Assembly (NCBI GenBank): GCA_035911095.1
Contig: JAMHWF010000089.1
Span: forward strand, 7,272-71,271
DNA length: 64,000 nucleotides
DNA from: JAMHWF01 sp035911095
GTDB taxonomy: Bacteria; Pseudomonadota; Gammaproteobacteria; Burkholderiales; Burkholderiaceae_C
Direction of reading: 5' to 3'
A model generated the notes under the pieces. The model was not told where the DNA came from. It saw only the letters and a program-made list of their open reading frames with translations, and did no database searches. Both the position numbers and the translations under genes were made by a program. This document shows positions 1 to 7,601 of this stretch, piece by piece; the stretch's first letter is position 1; every line of letters starts with the position of its first letter.

Positions 1-351
1 ATGAATGGGTATTTGCCGGCGGGGGCTCCACTACGAGGACGCCATCCGAAGGTTATGCTGAAGGCGACGAGGTCTGCGCTTGCGCGGCGCGCAAATATTG
101 CGTCTCGGTCGACGGCCCGGTGGATTGCAAGCGACTGAGTGACTGCACGTACATGGCGTAAGCCGCAGACATCTGCGCGAACCTCCTCAAGTGAGGGCGG
201 GCGAGGGCAGAAGAGCTCGCCGCTTTGATGCAGCGCCATGAACAGGCTGACGAGGCCCAGTTCCTCTGTTCTTGCTTTTTGGTCCAGAGGGCACCGCTCA
301 CCCATCACATGAGACAGCTCGTGGCCCACCAGCGCGGCCAGGACGTAGTCC
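1..351 (-). pseudogene. M48-like zinc metallopeptidase, 3' fragment cut by the insertion sequence; runs off the left edge
   Basis: Read on the minus strand, one frame is open from the insertion-sequence border at 351 to position 1. It encodes a segment with LVGHELSHVMGE, a clear HExxH zinc motif, and about 60 residues later EVRAD, which fits the ExxAD third-ligand motif of M48-type gluzincin peptidases. The frame is not closed by a stop inside the window, so the true C-terminus lies outside. No start codon belongs to this fragment, because the N-terminal part is separated by the insertion sequence (see 1549-1691). The motif pair is seen directly; assignment to M48 or a near relative is inference. 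The remnant is unlikely to make a working protein. Confidence 0.55.
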
Positions 352-389
352 GTAAGCTCCCCCACCGAGTAGACAACTGAAAAGTGGAG
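352..389 (+). repeat. Left terminal inverted repeat of the IS3 element
   Basis: The first 12 bases (gtaagctccccc) are a perfect inverted match to 1537-1548. The match continues with gaps through gtagacaa and aagt-gag, roughly 26 of 38 positions by eye. Confidence 0.75.
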
Positions 390-414
390 ACTTCCGCATC
401 TTCAAGGAAGAGCG

Positions 415-681
415 ATGAGGAAGTCGAGATTCACGGAGAGCCAGATCCTGGCGATCCTGGGCGAGGGCGAGACCGGGCGGCCGGTGTCCGAGGTGTGCCG
501 CCAGCACGGCATCAGCACGGCCTGCTACTACCAGTGGAAGAGCAAGTACGCCGGCATGTCGGCCAACGAGCTGAAACGGGTCAAGGAGCTCGAGGCGGAG
601 AACGCGCGGCTCAAGCGCATGTACGCCGAACTGGCGCTGGAGAACGCGGCGATCAAGGACGTGTTGTCGCGAAAATTGTGA
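415..681 (+). CDS. IS3-family transposase OrfA (helix-turn-helix subunit)
   Basis: This 88-residue basic protein binds the element's ends. It begins MRKSRFTESQILAILGEGE and carries the typical HTH_Tnp_1 helix-turn-helix (VSEVCRQHGISTACYYQWK). A leucine-rich coiled coil follows (ELKRVKELEAENARLKRMYAELALENAAI), which in this family serves oligomerisation and pairing with OrfB. It ends in DVLSRKL just after an A-rich stretch (672-678, aaaattg) where ribosomes could slip -1 into orfB to make the fused OrfAB transposase. The slippery site is weaker than the classic A6G, so frameshifting is inferred rather than seen. Confidence 0.9.
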   Translation: MRKSRFTESQILAILGEGETGRPVSEVCRQHGISTACYYQWKSKYAGMSANELKRVKELEAENARLKRMYAELALENAAIKDVLSRKL

Positions 682-1535
682 CGCCGACCGCCAGGCGCGC
701 CGCGGTGCAGGTCATGGTCGACGACCATCAGCTGTCACGCGTGCAAGCCTGCCGAGCCGTGGGGCTACCGCGGTCGGCGTTGTACAAGCCCACGAGGGAT
801 CAGGCGAGGTTGGACGCGCCGGTGATCCAGGCCCTGAACGGGGTCGTCGAGAAGCGGCCGCGCTGGGGCTTCTGGAAGTGTTTCGAGCGGCTGCGCGCGG
901 ACGGTCATGGCTGGAACCACAAGAAGGTCTACCGGGTGTACTGCTCGATGCGGCTGAACCTCAAGCGCAAGGCCAGGCGCCGGGTCATCACCCGCGAGCG
1001 GCAACCCTTGCTGGCCAGCCACGAGCTCAACCGCGTCTGGGCGCTGGACTTCATGCGCGACACGCTCTACGACGGGCGGCCGTTCCGCACGCTCAACGTG
1101 ATCGACGAGGGGAACCGCGAGGCGCTGCGCATCGAGTGCGGCACGTCGATCCCGTCGGCTCGCGTGGTGCGGGTGATGAAGCAACTGGTCGAGGTCTACG
1201 GCAAGCCCGAGGCGGTGCGGCTGGACAACGGCCCGGAGCTGACGGCGGACGCCTTCGTCGACTGGGCCAAGGAGCACGACGTGAAGCTGCTGTTCATCCA
1301 GCCCGGCAAGCCCAACCAGAACGCGTTCGTCGAACGCTTCAACCGCAGCTTCCGCGAGGAGGTGCTGGATGCCTGGCTGTTCAACGCCGTCAGCGAGGTG
1401 CAGAGCGCAGCCGACGAATGGATGGCCGACTACAACGAGTTCCGGCCCCACGAGTCCCTGGACAACCTGCCTCCGACGGTCTTCAAGCCCAGGGTGTTCA
1501 ACGCGGATGCCTCTACTTCCGACTTGTCTACTTGA
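678..1535 (+). CDS. IS3-family transposase OrfB (DDE integrase domain)
   Basis: This catalytic part of the transposase has 285 residues if counted from the GTG at 678; in vivo it is probably made as an OrfA-OrfB fusion by -1 frameshifting. It has an HTH_21-like N-terminal segment (RWGFWKCFERLRADG) and then the integrase core. The three acidic residues are visible: D in WALDFMRD, D in RLDNGPEL, and E in NAFVERFN, with the family's closing YNEFRPHESL motif. No internal stop or frameshift is present. It ends 13 bases before the right inverted repeat border. Confidence 0.9.
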   Translation: MTPTARRAAVQVMVDDHQLSRVQACRAVGLPRSALYKPTRDQARLDAPVIQALNGVVEKRPRWGFWKCFERLRADGHGWNHKKVYRVYCSMRLNLKRKARRRVITRERQPLLASHELNRVWALDFMRDTLYDGRPFRTLNVIDEGNREALRIECGTSIPSARVVRVMKQLVEVYGKPEAVRLDNGPELTADAFVDWAKEHDVKLLFIQPGKPNQNAFVERFNRSFREEVLDAWLFNAVSEVQSAADEWMADYNEFRPHESLDNLPPTVFKPRVFNADASTSDLST

Positions 1536-1548
1536 CGGGGGAGCTTAC
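1511..1548 (-). repeat. Right terminal inverted repeat of the IS3 element
   Basis: This is the mirror of 352-389. The outermost 12 bases, gggggagcttac, are the exact reverse complement of the left end. The repeat includes the end of orfB. Confidence 0.75.
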
Positions 1549-1691
1549 GCCCGGACAGGGTCCGGAAACCGCCTGTCGAACTCTCCGCCCAGCACCGTTA
1601 CGGCGCTGTCTTCAATGCCTTTGCCCGACAAAGCGCGTGCGCTTTGGTGAGACGGGGTGACGCTACATGACGCGCCACTGGGACGAGGTGA
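1549..1691 (-). pseudogene. Upstream half of the M48-like peptidase gene split by the IS
   Basis: On the minus strand the frame is open from a TGA at 1692-1694 to the insertion-sequence border. Deleting 352-1548 joins it without frame loss to the HELSH-containing fragment, giving ...EFDRRFPDPVRADYVLAALVG followed by HELSH. No ATG is present in this piece (a TTG in ALSGKGIED is the best candidate), so the 5' end may also be lost through the rearrangement that lies between here and yicC. Translation of either half alone would not give an enzyme. The in-frame join is the main evidence; there is no homology search behind it. Confidence 0.4.
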
Positions 1692-1768
1692 TCACAGAGC
1701 TACTGCACGGCTGCTGAAAAGTGGCGGGTAAATGGGAAATATGGGACCGTGTGGCTCTGTATGGGACG

Positions 1769-2713
1769 TCATTCAATGTTTTGGACCTGCTCGCGCAGTT
1801 GCTCGATCGCGACCTTCATCTCGACCGCGATGCTCGTCAGTTCGAGCGCGGCGGCCTTGGAGCCGAGGGTGTTGGCTTCACGCAGCAGTTCCTGGATCAG
1901 GAAGTCGAGCTTCTTGCCGACCTCGCCGCCGGCCTTGAGCAGGCGGTCGATCTCGTCGAGGTGGGCGCGCAGGCGCGCGAGCTCCTCGGCGACGTCGATG
2001 CGGATCGCGTAGGCCGCGGCTTCGTTCAGGGCGCGCTCCTGCAGCGTCGCGGCCGGCACGCTCTGCGCGGCGCCGCTGGCGGCCAGCGCCTCCTGCCAGC
2101 GCTCGACGAAGCGCTGCTGCTGGCGCTGCACGACGGCCGGCACGATCGGCTCCGCGTGGTCGGCCAGCTCGCGCAGGCGGGCCAGGCGTTCCTGCAGCAC
2201 GCCGACGAGGCGCGCGCCTTCGCGTTCGCGCGACTCGCGCAGGCCTTCGATGCAGCGCCGCGCCACCGCCAGCGCCGGCTCGTCGAGCCGTTCGTGGCTG
2301 CCACCCCCCTTGCACCACTGCAGTACCTCGTGGACCGACAGGGGGGTGGCCTTCGGCAGCCAGGACTGCACCGTGCCTTCCAGGTGGGCGAGGCGGCTCA
2401 GCTGCCCCGGCAGGGGCTGCGGCCAAGCGGACTCGCTCTCGCGTTGGACGGCCAGGCGCAGCTCGATCTTGCCGCGCCGGAAGCTGCGCGTGACCAACTC
2501 GCGCAGCGCCGGCTCGAGCCCGCGCAGCTCGTCCGGCAGGCGCAGGCTGAGGTCGAGAAAGCGGTTGTTGACCGAGCGGATTTCAGCGCCGACCGTGGCA
2601 GCCCCAGCACTGGTCGACGCAGGGCGGGAATCTTCCCTGTCCTCGGCGGAATCAGAGGGCGAACCGAGGCCATCACTGGCGTTTGCATAGCCGGTCATGC
2701 TGTAGACTGCCAT
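1769..2713 (-). CDS. yicC: YicC-family endoribonuclease
   Basis: The 314-residue protein starts MAVYSMTGYA, the family's signature N-terminus, then has EIRSVNNRFLDLSLRLP and the conserved C-terminal half (KLDFLIQELLREANTLGSKA) ending EQVQNIE, so both ends are intact. YicC proteins are known as RNases that act on structured RNA in E. coli. An unusual 25-30 residue insertion rich in Ser, Asp and Ala (about residues 14-41) follows the MTGYA box. It is divergent from the kinase gene at 2745. In related genomes gmk and rpoZ usually follow yicC, as I recall; here an insertion sequence and gene debris follow instead. Confidence 0.9.
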   Translation of the reverse strand: MAVYSMTGYANASDGLGSPSDSAEDREDSRPASTSAGAATVGAEIRSVNNRFLDLSLRLPDELRGLEPALRELVTRSFRRGKIELRLAVQRESESAWPQPLPGQLSRLAHLEGTVQSWLPKATPLSVHEVLQWCKGGGSHERLDEPALAVARRCIEGLRESREREGARLVGVLQERLARLRELADHAEPIVPAVVQRQQQRFVERWQEALAASGAAQSVPAATLQERALNEAAAYAIRIDVAEELARLRAHLDEIDRLLKAGGEVGKKLDFLIQELLREANTLGSKAAALELTSIAVEMKVAIEQLREQVQNIE

Positions 2714-2744
2714 CGCATTTCACCCCTTGAAAAAACCCACGATT

Positions 2745-3713
2745 ATGTCGAAGCCCAAGCCAGCCCCGTTGCCTGCTGGCACCGTGGTCGGCGGCTACCA
2801 GATCGTGAAGAAGCTGGCCGCTGGCGGCTTCGGGGTCGTGTACCTCGCCGAAGACAGTGATCGGCACCTCGTCGCGCTGAAGGAATACCTGCCTTCGTCC
2901 CTCGCCGAGCGGGCACCGGGCGAGCTCACGCCGCGCGTCAAGCCCGAGAAGCAGCCCCTGTATCGCCTGGGCCTGAAGAGCTTCTTCGAAGAGGGCCGTT
3001 CGCTCGCGCAGATCAGCCACCCGAGCGTCGTTTCGGTGCTGAACTTCTTCCGCGAGAACGAGACGGTGTACATGGTGATGAACTACCTGCAGGGCGACAC
3101 CCTGCAGGACTTCATCGTCACGGCGCGTGACCTGAAGCGCGACAAGGTGTTTCGCGAGTCGACGATCCGCTCGTTGTTCGACGAGATTCTGCGCGGGCTG
3201 CGCATCGTGCACCAGCACAAGATGCTGCACCTGGACATCAAGCCCGCCAACGCCTTCATCACCAACGACAACAAGGCGGTGCTGCTCGACTTCGGCGCGG
3301 CACGCGAGGTGCTTTCGAAGGAAGGCAACTTCATCCGCCCGATGTACACCCCCGGCTTCGCCGCGCCCGAGATGTACCGCCGCGACGGCACGCTCGGCCC
3401 CTGGACCGACATCTACGCGATCGGCGCCTGCATCTATGCCTGCATGCAGGGCTATCCGCCGAACGATGCGCCGCAGCGCATCGAGAAGGACCGTCTGGCG
3501 CTCAGCCTCTCGCGCCTGCGCAACGTCTACTCGGACAACCTGATCGAGGTCACCGAGTGGTGCATGTCGCTCGACCCGCTCTCGCGCCCGCAGAGCGTGT
3601 TTGCGCTGCAGAAGGAACTGGCGCGCGAGACCGAGCGCCGCTACACCAAGCTCAGCTTCGGCGAACGCCTGAAGCTGCAGCTCGAAAACCTGAAGACCGG
3701 CGCCAAGGCCTGA
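2745..3713 (+). CDS. Cytoplasmic Ser/Thr protein kinase (Hanks type)
   Basis: This protein phosphorylates Ser/Thr residues on proteins; the targets are unknown. Its 322 residues carry a glycine loop (AAGGFGVVYLA, about residues 25-35), the ATP-anchoring lysine in VALKEYL, the catalytic loop HLDIKPAN (an HLD variant of HRD with the catalytic Asp kept), and the DFG motif in LLDFGAAREV. No membrane segment or PASTA domain is seen, so it is soluble. I chose the ATG at 2745; an in-frame TTG at 2727 would add six residues. A PP2C phosphatase follows after 29 bases, which makes an opposing kinase-phosphatase pair likely. Confidence 0.92.
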   Translation: MSKPKPAPLPAGTVVGGYQIVKKLAAGGFGVVYLAEDSDRHLVALKEYLPSSLAERAPGELTPRVKPEKQPLYRLGLKSFFEEGRSLAQISHPSVVSVLNFFRENETVYMVMNYLQGDTLQDFIVTARDLKRDKVFRESTIRSLFDEILRGLRIVHQHKMLHLDIKPANAFITNDNKAVLLDFGAAREVLSKEGNFIRPMYTPGFAAPEMYRRDGTLGPWTDIYAIGACIYACMQGYPPNDAPQRIEKDRLALSLSRLRNVYSDNLIEVTEWCMSLDPLSRPQSVFALQKELARETERRYTKLSFGERLKLQLENLKTGAKA

Positions 3714-3742
3714 GGGCCCAAGCCCGAACCGATCCGGATTCG

Positions 3743-4657
3743 ATGCGCTTTTCCGTCTACCAGCTCAGCCGCAAGGGCGGTCGTGAGAAGAATGAAGACC
3801 GCATGGGCTATTGCTACACGCGGGACTCGGGCCTCTTTGCGCTGGCGGACGGCATGGGCGGGCACCCCGAGGGCGAGGTCGCCTCGCAACTCGCGCTGCA
3901 GACGCTCGCCGCGCTGTTCCAGCGCGATGCCAAGTCGACGCTGAAGGACCCGCTGCGCTTCCTGCACGACGCGACGATGTCGGCGCACCACCAGTTGCTG
4001 CGCTATGCCACCGAGAAGGCGCTGATGGACACGCCGCGCACGACGCTGGTGGCCTGCGTGCTGCAGGGCAACGCGGCCTACTGGGCCCATTGCGGCGATT
4101 CGCGCCTGTACCTGGTGCGTGGCGACAAGCTGATCGCCCGCACGCGCGACCACTCGTACTCCGAACTGCAGGACACGCTGTCGCAGGTCGTGCCGATCGG
4201 CGAGAAGTTCAACCGCAACGTGCTGTTCACCTGCCTGGGCAGCCCGGGCAAGCCGGTGATCGATTCGGTCGGCCCGCTGCTGATGCAGAGCGGCGACCGC
4301 ATCCTGCTCTGCTCGGACGGCTTGTGGAGCACCGTCAGCGACACCGTGATCGCGAACCAGCTCTCGACGCGCCCGATCGCCGACGCCGTGCCCGAGCTGG
4401 TCGAGCAGGCGCTGCGCAACGGCGGCGCCGGCAGCGACAACGTGACGATCCTCGCCGTCGAGTGGGAAGCCACCGAGGACGACGACAGCGTCTCGGGCAT
4501 CTCGACCGAGTCGCTCGGCAACGAGGTCTTCGCCTCGACCATCCAGGCCGGCGTGATCGGCAAGGACACCGACGAACTCGACGATGCCGAGATCGAGCGC
4601 TCGATCCGCGAGATCAACGAGGCCATCCGCCGCACCTCGCAGCAGCGCAAGTCCTGA
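3743..4657 (+). CDS. PP2C-family Ser/Thr protein phosphatase
   Basis: The 304-residue metal-dependent phosphatase probably reverses the action of the kinase encoded just upstream. The PP2C metal-binding motifs are visible: REKNEDRMG near the N-terminus, LFALADGMGGHPEGEVAS, HCGDSRLYLVR, and ILLCSDGLWS followed by GSDNVTILAVEW. The C-terminal 65 residues (EDDDSVSGIST onward) are acidic and low in complexity and lie outside the catalytic fold. The ATG at 3743 is chosen because the family domain begins directly after it (MRFSVYQLSRKGG). Confidence 0.92.
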   Translation: MRFSVYQLSRKGGREKNEDRMGYCYTRDSGLFALADGMGGHPEGEVASQLALQTLAALFQRDAKSTLKDPLRFLHDATMSAHHQLLRYATEKALMDTPRTTLVACVLQGNAAYWAHCGDSRLYLVRGDKLIARTRDHSYSELQDTLSQVVPIGEKFNRNVLFTCLGSPGKPVIDSVGPLLMQSGDRILLCSDGLWSTVSDTVIANQLSTRPIADAVPELVEQALRNGGAGSDNVTILAVEWEATEDDDSVSGISTESLGNEVFASTIQAGVIGKDTDELDDAEIERSIREINEAIRRTSQQRKS

Positions 4658-4734
4658 GGGCGGGGCGGCCCGCGCTGTCGCGCGCAGCCCGCCCTGGTCA
4701 GCCCGCGACAGCCGGACGGTCCCGCGCCCTCGTG

Positions 4735-4740
4735 GACAAT
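4735..4740 (+). promoter_or_regulatory. Candidate -10 box GACAAT of rph, six bases before the ATG
   Basis: GACAAT is followed by only gcgcgg before the start codon, so transcription would begin at or next to the ATG. No Shine-Dalgarno sequence fits in the gap. Similar arrangements recur elsewhere in the window (see findings). Confidence 0.4.
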
Positions 4741-4746
4741 GCGCGG

Positions 4747-5472
4747 ATGGGCTATTCGAGAACCGAGGGCCGCGCCGCCGACGCGCTGCGCCCGATCCGC
4801 ATCACGCGCCGCTTCACCCGCCACGCCGAAGGCTCGGTGCTGGTCTGCTTCGGCGACACCCAGGTGCTGTGCACCGCCTCGGTCGAGGAACGCGTGCCGC
4901 CGCACAAGCGCGGCAGCGGCGAAGGCTGGGTGACCGCCGAGTACGGCATGCTGCCGCGCGCCACCCACACCCGCGGCGACCGCGAGGCCGCGCGCGGCAA
5001 GCAGAGCGGCCGCACGCAGGAGATCCAGCGCCTGATCGGCCGCTCGCTGCGCTGCGTGTTCGACCTCGCCGCGCTCGGCGAGCGCACGATCCACCTCGAC
5101 TGCGACGTGCTGCAGGCCGACGGCGGCACGCGCACCGCGGCGATCACCGGCGCCTGGGTTGCCGCGCAGGACGCGGTGAGCTGGCTGCAGGCCAAGGGCG
5201 CCCTCAGCGCCTCGCCGATCCGCGACGGCCTGGCGGCGGTATCGGTCGGCATCGTCGAAGGCACGCCGCTGCTCGACCTCGAGTACGTCGAGGACTCCGC
5301 CTGCGACACCGACATGAACGTCGTGATGACCGCCTCGGGCGGTTTCGTCGAGGTGCAGGGCACGGCCGAGGGCGCCTCGTTCACCCGCGCCGAGATGGAC
5401 CGCCTGCTCGCCCTGGCCGAGAAGGGCATCCGCGAACTGGTGGCCGCGCAGCGCGCCGCGCTGAGCGACTGA
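4747..5472 (+). CDS. rph: Ribonuclease PH
   Basis: The 241-residue phosphorolytic 3'-5' exoribonuclease trims tRNA precursors. The sequence follows the family from end to end: RPIRITRRFTRHAEGS, VPPHKRGSGEGWVTAEYGMLPRAT, SGRTQEIQRLIGRSLR, and TIHLDCDVLQADGGTRTAAITGA, with the active-site Asp/Arg-rich segments intact. The length equals the usual size. The ATG at 4747 is the first one consistent with the family start. It sits between the phosphatase gene and rdgB, an order I recall from other Burkholderiales. Confidence 0.96.
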   Translation: MGYSRTEGRAADALRPIRITRRFTRHAEGSVLVCFGDTQVLCTASVEERVPPHKRGSGEGWVTAEYGMLPRATHTRGDREAARGKQSGRTQEIQRLIGRSLRCVFDLAALGERTIHLDCDVLQADGGTRTAAITGAWVAAQDAVSWLQAKGALSASPIRDGLAAVSVGIVEGTPLLDLEYVEDSACDTDMNVVMTASGGFVEVQGTAEGASFTRAEMDRLLALAEKGIRELVAAQRAALSD

Positions 5473-5540
5473 GCCACCGGGACGGCGGCCTGGCTCGCGC
5501 CGCCCGTCGCACAGCGCCACAGCCACGCCACCGCCACACG

Positions 5541-5576
5541 CCAACGCCAACGCCAACGCCAACGCCAACGCCAACG
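5541..5576 (+). repeat. Six perfect tandem copies of CCAACG ending two bases before the rdgB ATG
   Basis: The hexamer CCAACG is repeated six times without error, then cc and the ATG at 5579 follow. The 30 bases before the tract (5511-5540) are a degenerate GCCAC-rich repeat, suggesting an older, decayed part of the same tract. The repeat occupies the place where a ribosome binding site would be, and no purine-rich site is visible. Confidence 0.95.
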
Positions 5577-5578
5577 CC

Positions 5579-6286
5579 ATGCGCCTCGTCCTCGCCTCCA
5601 ACAACGCGAAGAAGCTGGCCGAGCTGCGCGTGCTCTTCGGCGCGCTGCCGATCGAGCTCGTGACGCAGGGCTCGCTCGGCATCGGCGAGGCCGAGGAGCC
5701 GTACGGGAGCTTCCTGGAGAACGCCCTCGCCAAGGCACGGCACGCGGCGCGTGCGGCCGGCGGCGCGGCGATCGCCGACGATTCGGGCCTCTGCGTCGAC
5801 GCGCTCGGCGGTGCGCCGGGCGTGATCTCGGCGCACTACGCGGGCGAGCTGCCGGCGGCGCAGGCCGCCGGCCTCGACCGCGAGAGGCGCCGCGCGCGAC
5901 AGGACGCCGCGAACAACCGCCGCCTGCTCGAGGCCCTGCAGGGCGTCGCGCAGCGCCAGGCCCGCTTCGTCAGCGTGCTGGTCGCGCTGCGCCATGCCGA
6001 CGACCCGGAGCCGCTGGTCGCCACCGGCCGCTGGGAAGGCCGCGTGCTCGAGGTGCCGCAGGGGGAGGGCGGCTTCGGCTACGACCCGCTGATGTTCGTG
6101 CCCGTGCTCGGCCGCAGCGTGGCCCAGCTCGAGGCCGAGACCAAGAACGCGCACAGCCACCGAGCGCTGGCGGCGGCGCAGATGGCCGGCCTGATGCGCG
6201 CGGCCTGGCGTCTCGACCAGGGCCTGCCGGGCGCGTCGACCGCAGCGGGCGCGGCCGGTGCGGCGGGCCCGTCGGGCGCCGCGTGA
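5579..6286 (+). CDS. rdgB: RdgB/HAM1-type XTP/dITP diphosphatase
   Basis: This enzyme hydrolyses non-canonical purine nucleoside triphosphates (dITP, XTP) and so keeps them out of DNA and RNA. The motifs are clear: MRLVLASNNAKKLAEL at the N-terminus, EEPYGSFLENALAKA, AIADDSGLCVDALGGAPGV, and GFGYDPLMFVP with AETKNAHSHRALA near the end. The 235 residues include an Ala/Gly-rich tail of about 25 residues after the normal end, probably without function. The start is fixed by the family N-terminus. It follows rph by 106 bases, of which the last part is the CCAACG repeat. Confidence 0.95.
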   Translation: MRLVLASNNAKKLAELRVLFGALPIELVTQGSLGIGEAEEPYGSFLENALAKARHAARAAGGAAIADDSGLCVDALGGAPGVISAHYAGELPAAQAAGLDRERRRARQDAANNRRLLEALQGVAQRQARFVSVLVALRHADDPEPLVATGRWEGRVLEVPQGEGGFGYDPLMFVPVLGRSVAQLEAETKNAHSHRALAAAQMAGLMRAAWRLDQGLPGASTAAGAAGAAGPSGAA

Positions 6287-6344
6287 GCCTCCGGCCCCGC
6301 CCCCGCGCAGGCAGCGCCCGGCGCACGGCCCGCGGACGCTGCCG

Positions 6345-7547
6345 ATGAGCGTCGAGCGCTACCTCGCGCCGGGCACCTTGCAGCTCGGCGCGCTGCCGCC
6401 GCTCGCGCTCTACGTGCACCTGCCGTGGTGCCTGCGCAAGTGCCCCTACTGCGACTTCAACTCGCACGCCGCCTCTGCGCTCGGCGAGGACCGCCGTCCG
6501 GCCTTCGATGGCTACCTCGACGCGCTGCGCGCCGACCTCGAGTCGGCCCTGCCGCTGGTCTGGGGCCGGCCGGTGGTCAGCGTCTTCATCGGCGGCGGCA
6601 CGCCGAGCCTGTTCGAGCCGGCGCAGATCGACCGCCTGCTGGCCGACGTGCGGGCGCGCCTGCGCCTGCTGCCCGACTGCGAGGTGACGCTCGAGGCCAA
6701 CCCCGGCAGCTTCGAGCGTGAGCGCTTCCGCGCCTTCCGCGCCGCCGGCGTGACGCGGCTGTCGGTCGGCGTGCAGAGCTTCGACGATGTCGCGCTGCGC
6801 GCGCTCGGCCGCGTGCACGACGCGGCCCAGGCCGCCGCCGCGGTCGAGGAGGCGGCCGCGGCGTTCGACACCTGGAACCTCGACCTGATGTACGCGCTGC
6901 CCGGCCAGACAACCGCCGCGCTCGAGGCCGACCTGAGGCGCGCGCTCGCCTTCGCGCCGCCGCACTTGTCGCTCTACCACCTGACGGTCGAGCCGAACAC
7001 CTACTTCGCGAGCCGCCCGCCGGACGGCCTGCCCGACGACGACCTCGCAGCCGCGATGCTCGACACGATCGTCGAGACGACCACCGCCGCCGGGCTCGAG
7101 CGCTACGAGGTCTCGGCCTACGCCCGGCCCGGCCACCGCTGCGCGCACAACCTGAACTACTGGCAGTTCGGCGACTACCTCGGCGTGGGCGCCGGCGCGC
7201 ACAGCAAGCTGTCGTTCCCGCACCGCGTCGTGCGTCAGGTGCGCTGGCGCGACCCGGCGCGCTACCAGGCCGAGGCGCTGCGCGGCACGCCGCTGGCGAA
7301 GGACGAGGAGGTGTCCCGCGCCGAGCTGCCGTTCGAGTTCATGCTCAACGCGCTGCGCCTACCCGAAGGCTTTCCCCTCGCTCGCTTCAGCGAGCGCACC
7401 GGCCTGCCGCCCGGCGCGATCGCCGGTGCGCTGGAGAAGGCCCAGGCACGTGGTCTCGTCGAATGGGACCTGCAGCAGGTGCGCCCGACGGCACGCGGCT
7501 TCGACTTCCTGAACGACCTCCAGGCGCTGTTCCTGACGCCGTCCTGA
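6345..7547 (+). CDS. hemW: HemW-like radical SAM protein (heme chaperone)
   Basis: The 400-residue protein is of the HemN/HemW superfamily. It carries the 4Fe-4S/SAM motif CLRKCPYCDF near residue 30, then FIGGGTPSLFEP, and the C-terminal region LRLPEGFPLARFSERTGL. The N-terminal extension that marks true oxygen-independent coproporphyrinogen oxidase (HemN) is missing, so the protein fits HemW, which binds heme and helps deliver it to respiratory enzymes. The start ATG at 6345 gives MSVERYLAPG; longer reading is possible but lacks conservation. It lies 58 bases after rdgB. Confidence 0.92.
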   Translation: MSVERYLAPGTLQLGALPPLALYVHLPWCLRKCPYCDFNSHAASALGEDRRPAFDGYLDALRADLESALPLVWGRPVVSVFIGGGTPSLFEPAQIDRLLADVRARLRLLPDCEVTLEANPGSFERERFRAFRAAGVTRLSVGVQSFDDVALRALGRVHDAAQAAAAVEEAAAAFDTWNLDLMYALPGQTTAALEADLRRALAFAPPHLSLYHLTVEPNTYFASRPPDGLPDDDLAAAMLDTIVETTTAAGLERYEVSAYARPGHRCAHNLNYWQFGDYLGVGAGAHSKLSFPHRVVRQVRWRDPARYQAEALRGTPLAKDEEVSRAELPFEFMLNALRLPEGFPLARFSERTGLPPGAIAGALEKAQARGLVEWDLQQVRPTARGFDFLNDLQALFLTPS

Positions 7548-7601
7548 GATCCCCCAAAGGGGGCCCTATGATCCCCTCGTGGGACGGCAACGGCGATCGC
7601 G

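Larger units (their letters stand above)
352..1548 (+). mobile_element. IS3-family insertion sequence, about 1.2 kb, apparently intact
   Basis: The element contains two overlapping transposase frames (orfA, then orfB in the -1 frame) between imperfect terminal inverted repeats that start gtaagctccccc on both sides. Length, two-frame organisation and the DDE-type integrase domain are typical of the IS3 family. Both frames are uninterrupted, so the copy may still be active. I see no convincing 3-4 bp target duplication (tcc before, gcc after), which leaves the exact ends uncertain by a base or two or means the ends have recombined since insertion. It lies inside an M48-like peptidase gene. Confidence 0.9.

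Noticed and set aside
1700..1768. End of a second insertion sequence next to yicC (repeated-looking gctgaaaagtggcgggtaaatggg)
   Set aside because: The stretch resembles insertion-sequence end regions, but no matching inverted repeat or transposase is present, so I could not support it.
5541..5576. CRISPR-like repeat array
   Set aside because: The units are six bases with no spacers; it is a microsatellite.
6345..7547. Oxygen-independent coproporphyrinogen III oxidase (HemN)
   Set aside because: The N-terminal extension and residues typical of HemN are absent, and the length and C-terminal part fit HemW.
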